Below are positions 10,921 to 20,260 of a DNA stretch of 64,000 nt, one piece after another (position 1 is the stretch's first letter; every line of letters begins with the position of its first letter). The translations under genes were made by a program, and so were the position numbers. Location: assembly GCA_026389315.1 (NCBI GenBank), contig JAPLIC010000061.1, positions 99,349-163,348 of the forward strand, given 5' to 3'. The notes beneath the pieces are model-generated. The model was not told the DNA's origin, did not search any database, and saw nothing but the letters and a program-made list of their open reading frames with translations. This DNA is from Cyanobacteriota bacterium (GTDB taxonomy: Bacteria > Cyanobacteriota > Cyanobacteriia > PCC-6307 > Cyanobiaceae).

Positions 10921-12066
10921 ATGAAAATCTCAGCACCACGCCGGTCAAGCGGGGCCATCAGCTTCTGCTTGGCCACTTTTTTTGCCACAACCCTATTGGG
11001 CACGTTGCCGGCCAAAGCCAGGATCAGCAACCTCAGCAATCTATTTTCCTTTGGGGACAGTCTTTCCGACAGTGGCAACAGCAAGTCCATCAGCCAAAGT
11101 GCGATAGGATCTATCATTCCACCACCGCCCTATTACGATGGGCGCTTTAGCAACGGACCCGTTGCCATTGAATATCTCTGGCAAATCTTCAATCCAGGCG
11201 GTACCGCTTTCAAGAACTCCCTCAGCCCCGGCAACCAAGGCACGAATTATGCGATTGGCGGCAGCAGTTCAGGGCTGCAAAACTATCTCGAACTATTGAG
11301 TTCGAGTAGCGCCTATAGCCAGAAAGGCAACTCGTGGCAACTCACCAGCTTCGCCAGCCAGAACCAGACTTTTGATCCGGACACCTCTCTTTTTTCTGTC
11401 TGGTTTTTTCCGAACGACCTATTTTGGTATAATAATTCATCGCCAAATAGCCTGCCAGGCACCTATACTGGCGATCCAGGCGCCATTGCACCACCAGCAG
11501 GCTATTCAGCTGTTGTCGGCAACGCAGTATATAATATTATCGGCACAATCACCAAATTGGCAAACAGCCACGGGGCACGCCACTTCCTAGTCCCTAACAG
11601 TCCCTTGATCGGCGACACACCCGAATTTGCTGGAACTTCCCAGCAAAGTATCTTGAATCAACTTTCTATCGGTTTCAACAACTTACTGCAGACCAACCTT
11701 GATCATTTAACCTCCACACGACCTGAACTCGACATCATCCAGTTTCAAACAGACGATGTACAACAGGAAATTCTCAATAATCCATCCCTTTTCGGCTTTA
11801 CGGATGTAAAAACTAGGTGCATAAGCAACGCAACTTGCGTCACCAATGCGGGTGGTGCGGCCGAAGACTGGTTCTACTGGGATGGCACCCATCCCACCAC
11901 ATCTGGGCATGAAATATTTGCCCAGCGAATTTATCAAGCCGTTTATCAACCAGTGCCAGCACCTTTACCCTTGGTGGGTGTCGCTGCCGGCTTTGCTTGG
12001 AGCCGGCAGCTGCGCCGCCGCATCAAAAGCGGTCGGGCAAAGGCAGGAGCGCCGCAAGGTAGCTGA
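10921..12066 (+). CDS. SGNH/GDSL-type hydrolase with C-terminal PEP-CTERM-like anchor
   Basis: FSFGDSLSDSGN and FYWDGTHPTTSGHE motifs; C-terminus VPAPLPLVGVAAGFAWSRQLRRRIK. Confidence 0.85.
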   Translation: MKISAPRRSSGAISFCLATFFATTLLGTLPAKARISNLSNLFSFGDSLSDSGNSKSISQSAIGSIIPPPPYYDGRFSNGPVAIEYLWQIFNPGGTAFKNSLSPGNQGTNYAIGGSSSGLQNYLELLSSSSAYSQKGNSWQLTSFASQNQTFDPDTSLFSVWFFPNDLFWYNNSSPNSLPGTYTGDPGAIAPPAGYSAVVGNAVYNIIGTITKLANSHGARHFLVPNSPLIGDTPEFAGTSQQSILNQLSIGFNNLLQTNLDHLTSTRPELDIIQFQTDDVQQEILNNPSLFGFTDVKTRCISNATCVTNAGGAAEDWFYWDGTHPTTSGHEIFAQRIYQAVYQPVPAPLPLVGVAAGFAWSRQLRRRIKSGRAKAGAPQGS

Positions 12067-12072
12067 TGTTGA

Positions 12073-12984
12073 TCAGCTGCCAAAAAACCAGCCATAGCTG
12101 TGTAGGCCAATGCCAAGCAGATTGACCCCGATGTAGCAAACGGCGATCACCACAAGGCCGGCGGCCGCCACCAAGGCTGGTCGGCGGCCCTGCCAGCCAC
12201 GAATCAGGCGTGTGTGGAGATAAGCCGCATAAACCAACCAGCAAATCAAAGCCCAGGTTTCCTTGGGATCCCAGCTCCACCAACTGCCCCAAGCTTCATT
12301 GGCCCAGACGGCGCCGCTAACCAACCCCACCGATAGGAGAAGAAAACCCACAGTGATGGTGCGATAACTGAGGCTATCGAGCTGTTCACTGATACGAAAG
12401 TCACTGCTGCTCAAGCTGATTGCCCCAGGTCCATCGCTGCTGAGTTGGGCCTGACGAAACCCACCGCTGCCAATCGAACTGCTGCGCAGTTCCAGGACCT
12501 CATTGCGATCGGTGAACAGAACCGCCACGCTCAGCAGGGAGCCAACCAAGAGCGCGGCATAGCTGAGCATGATGACGCTGACGTGCATGACCAACCAACT
12601 GGAGCGCAGGGCTGGCACCAACGGGGAAGCCTCCTGGAGCCGATCGGGCAGGGCAAAGCTGGCAAAGGCGACACAACCAAGCGCCATGGGGGTGGCGGCC
12701 GCCGGCACCAAGGGACTGGGCCAGGCCCGCTCCACCAGGAGTTGGGTGAGGGTGCAACCCCAGGCAAGAAAGCAAAGAGATTCGTAGAGATTGCTGATCG
12801 GAAAATGGCCTGAGTCCCACCAGCGCAGCACCAGCTGGGCTGTGAGGCAAAGGTTGGCGGCCGCCACCAGCAAGGTCACCCAACGGTTGGAGCCACCGCC
12901 ACTGAGGGACCAGAAGGAGAGAGGAAGCACAAGCAACAGCAGGGCGAAGGCGGCCAAAGCGAGGCCGACTACGGGATCGTTCAC
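12073..12984 (-). CDS. ccsA: cytochrome c biogenesis protein CcsA-type (annotated CcsB in some databases)
   Basis: [28 protein letters not shown], the WWD haem-handling motif. Confidence 0.92.
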   Translation of the reverse strand: MNDPVVGLALAAFALLLLVLPLSFWSLSGGGSNRWVTLLVAAANLCLTAQLVLRWWDSGHFPISNLYESLCFLAWGCTLTQLLVERAWPSPLVPAAATPMALGCVAFASFALPDRLQEASPLVPALRSSWLVMHVSVIMLSYAALLVGSLLSVAVLFTDRNEVLELRSSSIGSGGFRQAQLSSDGPGAISLSSSDFRISEQLDSLSYRTITVGFLLLSVGLVSGAVWANEAWGSWWSWDPKETWALICWLVYAAYLHTRLIRGWQGRRPALVAAAGLVVIAVCYIGVNLLGIGLHSYGWFFGS

Positions 12985-13026
12985 CGGGACAGGGAGAAGT
13001 GACTCCAGTCTGCCCTTCCGTCGGCC

Positions 13027-14253
13027 TCAGCGACTGGCCTGGCGCAGGAGGACACCCCCACAAGCCAACCCGACCAAGACCGGAAGCCAGGCGGCCACAA
13101 AGGGGGTCAGGGTCCCTGTGATGCCCAGGGAACTGACGATGAAGGACATCAAGTAATACCCAAAAATCAAGAGCACACTGATGCCAAAACCCTGGCTTCG
13201 ACTCGTGCGGGCATGGGGCCGAACACCCAGGCTGCTGCCAATCAGACCAAAAACGAGACAGATGGCTGGGAAGGCAAATTTCTCTTGGATCCGCACCCGT
13301 AAGCGACGGGCTTCCTTGAGATTGTTGGCCTCTGTTTGCAAACGCTCAGCCCGCAGGGCCTGACCGACCGTCATCGTACTAATATCGGTCGGTAATTTAG
13401 CCACCTCAACCGGATCCTGGCTCAGGGGATAGAGATAGCGATCAAACCGGGCCGAGGTTGTTGAGCCTGTTTTCTCATCGACATTGATGATGCGACCATT
13501 GCTGAATTCCCACATGGCCTGAGCCTCATTCCAGTGCCCCTTCTCGGCCATCAACATCTGCCGTTGTCCTATCCTTGAGAAATCAATCAAGGTGACATCC
13601 TGCATCAATCCATTTCGGAACTTACGGGCGTAAAAAAGTTGTGTAAGCTGCCGTACCGAATCCCCATTGTCTTCATCTTTAACACGACCGAAGCGTGAAT
13701 AAAGGATATTATCACCACTTTGATTCGTCACTGCCTTACCCAGGGCTCGCTCCAGGGTCTGGGTGGCGACGAGATTGGCCCGGGGCACGATCAGATCGTT
13801 GAAAAGAAAGGTGAGCAGGCTCATCGCCAGGGCCAGGGCCAGGGCAGGCATCACCATGCGGGTGGTACCCACACCAACACTGCGCAGGGCCGTCAGCTCA
13901 CTGCTGCCCGACAGTCGGCTGTAGGCCAGCAAGGTGGCCATCAAGGTGGCCATGGGAAAGGCCAGGACCAGAAATCCAGGCAACCGCAACATCAACACCT
14001 GGATCGCCACCTGCGGTGGCAGACCGGATTCGGCCACCCGTCGCACCAGCTCAAAAACCACACCCACCGAGAGGGAAACGGCTGTGAACGCCGCGATGCC
14101 AAAAAGCAGTGGACCCACCAGCTCGTGCAACAACCAGCGGTCCATCAAGGGCAGCTGGCGCCAGCCGCCAAGGCTTCGCCAGCTCCCCAACAGAGACCGA
14201 AGTTTGGCTGCGAAATTTAAGGGGCCAGGGCTGGCAGACATGGGTCTGATCAA
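13027..14253 (-). CDS. LptF/LptG family permease
   Basis: N-terminal LMDRWLLHELVGPLLFGIAAFTAVSLSVG, multi-TM; followed by lptB and LptA-like genes. Confidence 0.88.
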   Translation of the reverse strand: MIRPMSASPGPLNFAAKLRSLLGSWRSLGGWRQLPLMDRWLLHELVGPLLFGIAAFTAVSLSVGVVFELVRRVAESGLPPQVAIQVLMLRLPGFLVLAFPMATLMATLLAYSRLSGSSELTALRSVGVGTTRMVMPALALALAMSLLTFLFNDLIVPRANLVATQTLERALGKAVTNQSGDNILYSRFGRVKDEDNGDSVRQLTQLFYARKFRNGLMQDVTLIDFSRIGQRQMLMAEKGHWNEAQAMWEFSNGRIINVDEKTGSTTSARFDRYLYPLSQDPVEVAKLPTDISTMTVGQALRAERLQTEANNLKEARRLRVRIQEKFAFPAICLVFGLIGSSLGVRPHARTSRSQGFGISVLLIFGYYLMSFIVSSLGITGTLTPFVAAWLPVLVGLACGGVLLRQASR

Positions 14254-14978
14254 AGCTGGAAGCCCTCACCGAGGTAGTGGCGACGCACCAAGGGGTCGTG
14301 GGCCATGGCCACGGAACTGCCAGACGCCAGCAGGCGGCCGTCGGTAAGGATATAAGCGCGATCGGTGATGGCCAACGTTTCACGAACGTTGTGATCGGTG
14401 ATCAGCACCCCCATGCCCCGCCGTCGCAGGCCGGCGATTAATTCCTGCAGATCGGCGACGGCAAGGGGATCAACTCCCGCAAAAGGCTCATCGAGCAACA
14501 GGTAACGGGGACCCTGCTCGCCAACGGCAAGCGCACGGGCCACCTCACAACGGCGCCGTTCACCCCCCGAGAGTTGAAAACCCTTGCGACGTTGAAATGG
14601 CACCAAATGGAAGTCATGAATCAAGCTTTCCAGTCGTTCCCGCCGCACTGATCTGGGAGTCTGACTTTCCTGAAGCGCCAGCTCCAGATTGTCCCGCACG
14701 CTGAGATTGCGGAAGACACTGGCTTCCTGGGGCAAGTAGCCAAGGCCAAGCCGAGCCCGCTGGGGCATCGCCAGGCGAGTCACCGTGAGTCCATCGAAGC
14801 GAACATCGCCCTGATCCGGCCGCAGCAAGCCCGTAATCAGGTTGAAAGTGGTGGTTTTTCCCGCCCCGTTGGGTCCCAACAGTCCCACAACTTCCCCTTG
14901 ATTCAGTTCAAGACTCACGCCACTCACCAAGGGCCTGCCTCCCAGGGTGATCGTCACCCGATCCAAGGCCAGACTCAT
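14250..14978 (-). CDS. lptB: LPS export ABC transporter ATP-binding protein
   Basis: GLLGPNGAGKTTTFNLITGLLRPDQG; LSGGERRRCEVARAL; LLDEPFAGVDP. Confidence 0.93.
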   Translation of the reverse strand: MSLALDRVTITLGGRPLVSGVSLELNQGEVVGLLGPNGAGKTTTFNLITGLLRPDQGDVRFDGLTVTRLAMPQRARLGLGYLPQEASVFRNLSVRDNLELALQESQTPRSVRRERLESLIHDFHLVPFQRRKGFQLSGGERRRCEVARALAVGEQGPRYLLLDEPFAGVDPLAVADLQELIAGLRRRGMGVLITDHNVRETLAITDRAYILTDGRLLASGSSVAMAHDPLVRRHYLGEGFQL

Positions 14979-15544
14979 GGCAGCAAGGGGGAGGGCGCTG
15001 CCCCCTCATGCGTTTGCAAACGCAGCCTGCTATGAACCTGGCGACCAGCAGAGGGCTCAGCCACAACCCGCTCGCTGTCCAGGAGATAGACAAGCCGTTC
15101 GGCACGGATGCGTTGGCCATCGCGATCGACAACATCGACATCGCCACTGAGGACGAGACGGCCTTCCTTACTGAAATATTGGGCTTGGCGGGAGGTGGCC
15201 ACCATGCCCTTCTGGGGGTAGGTGATCCGGACATTGCCGATGGCCGTCACGATCCCAGTGCGGTTATCGGCCTGTTGGCGATCGGACTCAATGCTCACCA
15301 TGCCATCGTCACGAACGACGCCAGGATTGGGGGGGCCGGGCAAGGCCACGGCGGGGGCCGGGGCGACATGGGCCGGGGCCCCAAGCGGCGGCGAAGGCAG
15401 TTTGGGGTGCGCTGGATGGGGAGCTAGAGGAGTCGCCCCGCGGGCCATCGGTACCATCAGGGTCCTGGGGGCGAGCAGAAGCAGCGGTGCCGCAACGATG
15501 CCCAAGCAGGCGAAGTGGAGCGGGCGAAGCAAGAACCGGGCCAT
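14975..15544 (-). CDS. LptA/OstA-like protein
   Basis: IESDRQQADNRTGIVTAIGNVRITYPQKGMVATSRQAQYFSKEGRLVLSGDVDVVDRDGQRIRAERLVYLLDSERV (OstA repeats); 4-nt overlap with lptB. Confidence 0.85.
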   Translation of the reverse strand: MARFLLRPLHFACLGIVAAPLLLLAPRTLMVPMARGATPLAPHPAHPKLPSPPLGAPAHVAPAPAVALPGPPNPGVVRDDGMVSIESDRQQADNRTGIVTAIGNVRITYPQKGMVATSRQAQYFSKEGRLVLSGDVDVVDRDGQRIRAERLVYLLDSERVVAEPSAGRQVHSRLRLQTHEGAAPSPLLP

Positions 15545-15565
15545 GACAAAGGAGGATGGCTGAAT

Positions 15566-15937
15566 CTACCGGGGCCCTTCCTGGCAGGGCTCAAGCCGAG
15601 GCAGGGATAAAGGATCCCAAGACGATCCTTGCTGCAGGGCACCGAGGCGCCGCTGGCATGTTTGCTGGAGTTTCCGGATGTCGAGGCCAAGCTCACAGGG
15701 ATCGGCGGCGGCCAAGCGACCCAAGCCTTCGCCGAGAAGCACTGTGGCGCCCCGTTGATTATCCCTCTCAAGATGGTGATGGGCTACGGCAATCTGGAGA
15801 ATGCCTTGGAGTACCGGCCTGAGGGGTCCCTGGGTTTCATGCCAGACCGCTTCAAAATCATCGTGACATCCGTACCACTCGCCCCGATTGAAGGCGGCCA
15901 CACCGGAGTGGAAGCGCGGATCCTGGAGGATCAACAT
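15566..15937 (-). CDS. DUF309 family protein
   Basis: FHSGVAAFNRGEWYGCHDDFEAVWHETQGPLRPVLQGILQIAVAHHHLERDNQRGA; start trimmed from 16066, which overlaps typA. Confidence 0.82.
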   Translation of the reverse strand: MLILQDPRFHSGVAAFNRGEWYGCHDDFEAVWHETQGPLRPVLQGILQIAVAHHHLERDNQRGATVLLGEGLGRLAAADPCELGLDIRKLQQTCQRRLGALQQGSSWDPLSLPRLEPCQEGPR

Positions 15938-15974
15938 TTCCTCGGCCGTGGTGGAATCGGAGCCGCTCAACGAT

Positions 15975-17783
15975 TCAGCGTTTGGCAGGTTTGCGGGCTG
16001 GCAACTTGCGTAAACGAATCGATTCGGGGGTGACTTCCAGCATCTCATCGGAGCCGATGTACTCAAGGGCTCTCTCCAGCGTCATCTGGACTGGAGTCTG
16101 CAGGGTATCCAATTCTTCCGCACCAGCGGAGCGAATGTTGGTGAGCTGCTTAGCCTTGCAGACATTCAATTCAAGATCCTGGGGTCGGTTATTCTCGCCA
16201 ATGATCATACCCTTGTAAACCTTGGTGCCAGGTGTAATGAAAAACTGCCCCCGATCTTCTGCATTTTTCAGAGCATAGAAGGTGGCTACTCCTTCCTCGA
16301 AAGCAATCAAGACACCGTTGCGACGTGCATCAAATTCACCCTGCATGGGGCGATAGTCAAAGAAAGAATGGCTCATGATTCCCTCACCACGGGTGGCACG
16401 AACAAAATCACCACGGAAACCGATCAATCCCCTGGCCGGCACAATGAATTCCAGTTGGGTCCTGCCGTCACTAGTGGTTTCCATATTCTGCATTTCGCCT
16501 TTGCGAATGCCCAGTTTTTCAATGCAACTGCCAACGGCCTCCTCAGGCACATCCATGACCAAGGTCTCGAATGGTTCATGGGGGGTGCCATCAATAGTGC
16601 GGAAGATGACTTGTGGTTGACTGACTTGGAACTCGTAACCCTCGCGCCGCATGGTTTCAATCAGGATGCCGAGGTGCAATTCACCGCGACCACTCACCGA
16701 AAAGCGATCGGGTGAATCAGTGTCTTCAACCCGTAAGGCCACATTGGTAAGCAGTTCCTTCTGCAGCCGATCCCGGAGTTGGCGACTGGTCACGAACTTG
16801 CCTTCCTTGCCGGCGAAGGGAGAGTCGTTGACCACAAAGGTCATTTGCAGTGTCGGCTCATCAACCCGAATCAGGGGCAGGGCCTCGGGGTGATCAGGAC
16901 AGGCAATTGTTTCGCCAATGTTGACCTCATCAAACCCTGAGACTGCAACGAGATCACCGGCACGGGCCTCGGCAATTTCAACCCGCTGCAATCCTTCAAA
17001 GCCAAGAAGCTTGCTGATGCGTCCGCGCTTGATACTGCCATCGTCGCGAATCAAGGCCACGGTTTGACCATTACTAATGGTGCCGTTGTGGACGCGACCA
17101 ATCATGATGCGACCCAGAAAATCGGAATAATCCAGGGTCGTGACCTGCATCTGCAGAGGTTTGGCGGGGTCCCCTACCGGCGGTGGGACATGGCGCAGAA
17201 TGGCATCGAAAAGCGGCTTCATCGTGTCGCTTTCTGTGGCCATATCCGGCTTGGCATAGCCGGCCATACCACTGCCAAAAAGATAGGGAAAATCACACTG
17301 GTCGTCGTCCGCGCCCAACTCCAAAAAAAGGTCAAGAACCTTATCAACAGCCTGCTCTGGATCGACGCGGGCGCGATCAATTTTATTGACAAATACAATC
17401 GGCCTTAGCCCCTGTTCTAAGGCCTTACGCAGCACAAATCGCGTCTGGGGCATCGGCCCCTCATTGGCATCAACAATCAGCAGACAACCATCGACCATGC
17501 CGAGAACCCGTTCGACTTCTCCACCGAAGTCCGCGTGGCCGGGGGTATCAACAATATTGATGCGAGTGCCGTTGTAGTGAACTGAAGTATTCTTTGAAAG
17601 TATTGTGATGCCCCGCTCCCGTTCGAGATCATTGGAATCCATCACACAGGTGGGTACCGCTTCCCCGGCGCGAAAGATGCCGGATTGGCCCAGCAGGGCG
17701 TCGACCAAAGTGGTTTTGCCGTGGTCGACGTGGGCAATGATCGCAATATTGCGAATTTGGGCGCCTTTGCTCTCGCCGCTCAT
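15975..17783 (-). CDS. typA: translational GTPase TypA/BipA
   Basis: [29 protein letters not shown]; full length. Confidence 0.96.
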   Translation of the reverse strand: MSGESKGAQIRNIAIIAHVDHGKTTLVDALLGQSGIFRAGEAVPTCVMDSNDLERERGITILSKNTSVHYNGTRINIVDTPGHADFGGEVERVLGMVDGCLLIVDANEGPMPQTRFVLRKALEQGLRPIVFVNKIDRARVDPEQAVDKVLDLFLELGADDDQCDFPYLFGSGMAGYAKPDMATESDTMKPLFDAILRHVPPPVGDPAKPLQMQVTTLDYSDFLGRIMIGRVHNGTISNGQTVALIRDDGSIKRGRISKLLGFEGLQRVEIAEARAGDLVAVSGFDEVNIGETIACPDHPEALPLIRVDEPTLQMTFVVNDSPFAGKEGKFVTSRQLRDRLQKELLTNVALRVEDTDSPDRFSVSGRGELHLGILIETMRREGYEFQVSQPQVIFRTIDGTPHEPFETLVMDVPEEAVGSCIEKLGIRKGEMQNMETTSDGRTQLEFIVPARGLIGFRGDFVRATRGEGIMSHSFFDYRPMQGEFDARRNGVLIAFEEGVATFYALKNAEDRGQFFITPGTKVYKGMIIGENNRPQDLELNVCKAKQLTNIRSAGAEELDTLQTPVQMTLERALEYIGSDEMLEVTPESIRLRKLPARKPAKR

Positions 17784-17904
17784 GATGTTCTCGGTTGGGA
17801 GGGTGGAAAATTCGAAACCAGGGTTGATGCTGATGACCGGGCGTGATTATCCGGCGTGCTTATTTGGTTTTCGTCGCGCCAGGGTACTGAAGCGAAAACT
17901 TATA

Positions 17905-18648
17905 CTACCCTGCGCCTTGCCTGATTCTGGGGACCAGTCGCTGGGCTGGCTCAAACAGCCGCAAGGCCTCTGAGGACCCTTCAAAACGCCAGTGCCAGGG
18001 TTCGTAACTCACGCCTTGATGATTGCCCTTTGGAAAGGAAAGAGCGAAGTGGTACCGACCGGCATTCTGGGATAACCACTGGTAGGCCGGCGTATTTTCA
18101 AAATTCTGACTGAGATTGGTCGCCGGTTGGCTTCCATCACCCAGGTCCACCGCATAGCCGGTGCTGTGTTCGGAATAGCCAGGGGGGGCGCTGACCTTGG
18201 CCCGGGTATGGGCATCCTGATTGCGTTCAGCCTTGACGTCGAAAAACAGACTGCGTTGCAGCTCAATCGAGCGAAAGGCACTCAACACCTGCAGGTCCAC
18301 GCCGTCGCCGGCGGCGGCCTGCTGCATGGCAAGCATGGCGGCAGCCGCCTCTGGCCTCAGCTGCAGGCCAGCCCCCAGCGCCACGAGGACCCCGGTGGGA
18401 GCCTGCGGGTAAGGGAAATGGCCGAGCAAGCGCCCATCGGCCGTGGGGCGCTCCTTCAGACCCGCCACGGGGCCAGGCTCAAGCCAAGGCAACAGGCCCT
18501 GTTGGCGCAAAACAATCAGGCCGGCAAAAGCCAGGCCAAGGAAAAAGGCCCCGCGCAGCAGGGCCAGCCAGAGGGGTGGGCGACGGGGAACCGGAGCCCG
18601 GCTGCGCCGTGCCACGGGAATGTCGTCTCGAAACGTCGGAGGCGACAC
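17905..18648 (-). CDS. D-alanyl-D-alanine carboxypeptidase family protein (VanY/M15)
   Basis: [44 protein letters not shown] start at 18648 is a proposal, the ORF extends to 18954. Confidence 0.85.
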   Translation of the reverse strand: MSPPTFRDDIPVARRSRAPVPRRPPLWLALLRGAFFLGLAFAGLIVLRQQGLLPWLEPGPVAGLKERPTADGRLLGHFPYPQAPTGVLVALGAGLQLRPEAAAAMLAMQQAAAGDGVDLQVLSAFRSIELQRSLFFDVKAERNQDAHTRAKVSAPPGYSEHSTGYAVDLGDGSQPATNLSQNFENTPAYQWLSQNAGRYHFALSFPKGNHQGVSYEPWHWRFEGSSEALRLFEPAQRLVPRIRQGAG

Positions 18649-18880
18649 ACCGAAAACCTTGGATGCAGGAAGATTAATTCCTCGGCCCGGACCAAGGCCC
18701 GGATCCCGGCCCAGATTCAGTCCAAGACCCAGGCCAAGACCCAGACCCCCGGTACGGGTTCGGATCCCTTGCCCACCTATCCACCTAAAATGATTCCAAC
18801 AGTCCCCGGGGGACAGCCGCAAAGGCCGGGCTTGTGGTGTTACGTTTTCAGGAGAATCCCTGGCGCCAAAAGGTTTCAAG

Positions 18881-20260
18881 ATGTTGCGAGTCGCAGTTGT
18901 GGGCGGCGGCCCGAGTGGATCTTGTGCTGCTGAAGTGCTTGCCAAGGCTGGCATTCAAACCTGGTTGTTCGAGCGGAAGCTCGATAACGCCAAGCCCTGT
19001 GGTGGGGCGATTCCGCTATGCATGGTCAATGAATTTGACCTGCCGGAATCTATCATCGACCGCAAAGTCCGCAACATGAAAATGATTTCCCCCTCGAATC
19101 GAGAGGTGGATATCCATCTACCGAACAGCAACGAATATATCGGCATGTGCCGCCGCGAAATTCTGGATGGCTTTTTGCGCGATCGGGCTGCATCCTTGGG
19201 GACCCATCTGATCAATGGTCTCGTTCAACGGATTGACACCGGCAAGGACCGCCAGGGTCCTTACACTATTCACTACGCTGATTATGCCGGTGGGGGAGCA
19301 ACAGGTGAACTGAAAAGCATGGAAGTTAACCTCATCGTTGGTGCCGATGGCGCCAACAGCAGGGTGGCCAAAGCCATGGATGCTGGCGACTACAACGTGG
19401 CCATCGCCTTCCAAGAACGCATTCGCCTGCCCAAGGAGGAAATGGCCTACTACGAAGATCTGGCCGAGATGTATGTGGGAACCGACGTCTCCCCTGACTT
19501 CTACGCCTGGGTCTTTCCCAAGTACGACCACGTTGCCGTTGGCACCGGAACGATGCAGAAAAACCAGGCCCTGATCAAGGGCCTGCAGCAGGGGATCCGC
19601 GAACGCGCCAGCAAGCGGCTTCTCAAGGGTGAGGTGATCAAGGTGGAAGCCCATCCAATCCCCGAGCACCCACGCCCTAGAAGGGTGGTGGGCCGCATGG
19701 CCCTAGTAGGTGACGCGGCTGGCTATGTCACAAAGAGTTCGGGAGAAGGTATCTATTTCGCTGCCAAGAGTGGTCGGATGTGTGCCGAGGAAATTGTCAG
19801 CGCCAGCGCCGGTGGCACACGTATTCCCAGCGAGGCAGACTTAAAGATTTATCTAAAAAAATGGGACAAGAAGTATGGTCCCACCTATAAAGTTCTCGAA
19901 ATTCTTCAAAATATTTTTTACAGCAACGATGCAGCCCGCGAAGCCTTCGTCGAAATGTGCGATGACCTCGATGTACAGCGCCTGACTTTCGATAGCTATC
20001 TCTACAAGCGAGTTGTAACCATGAATCCTTGGCAGCAACTCAAACTCACCTTCCGTACCCTCGCCTCCGTCCTGCGCGGTCAAGCCTTGGCCCCATCCGG
20101 GTACCGACCGGTCGCCAGTGCCGTGCGCACGGAGGCGGAAGTCGCCCACCTGATGGCCCCCCAAAAAGCTCCTGGCGCTGATCACCAAAGCATCAATGGC
20201 AACGGCCAGGATCCCGATACAGCCTCAGCGACGGATCGCCAACCGGCCCTCAGCCGTTGA
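18881..20260 (+). CDS. chlP: geranylgeranyl reductase
   Basis: MLRVAVVGGGPSGSCAAEVLAKAGIQTWLFERKLDNAKPCGGAIPLCMVNEFDLP; Rossmann FAD motif. Confidence 0.95.
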   Translation: MLRVAVVGGGPSGSCAAEVLAKAGIQTWLFERKLDNAKPCGGAIPLCMVNEFDLPESIIDRKVRNMKMISPSNREVDIHLPNSNEYIGMCRREILDGFLRDRAASLGTHLINGLVQRIDTGKDRQGPYTIHYADYAGGGATGELKSMEVNLIVGADGANSRVAKAMDAGDYNVAIAFQERIRLPKEEMAYYEDLAEMYVGTDVSPDFYAWVFPKYDHVAVGTGTMQKNQALIKGLQQGIRERASKRLLKGEVIKVEAHPIPEHPRPRRVVGRMALVGDAAGYVTKSSGEGIYFAAKSGRMCAEEIVSASAGGTRIPSEADLKIYLKKWDKKYGPTYKVLEILQNIFYSNDAAREAFVEMCDDLDVQRLTFDSYLYKRVVTMNPWQQLKLTFRTLASVLRGQALAPSGYRPVASAVRTEAEVAHLMAPQKAPGADHQSINGNGQDPDTASATDRQPALSR

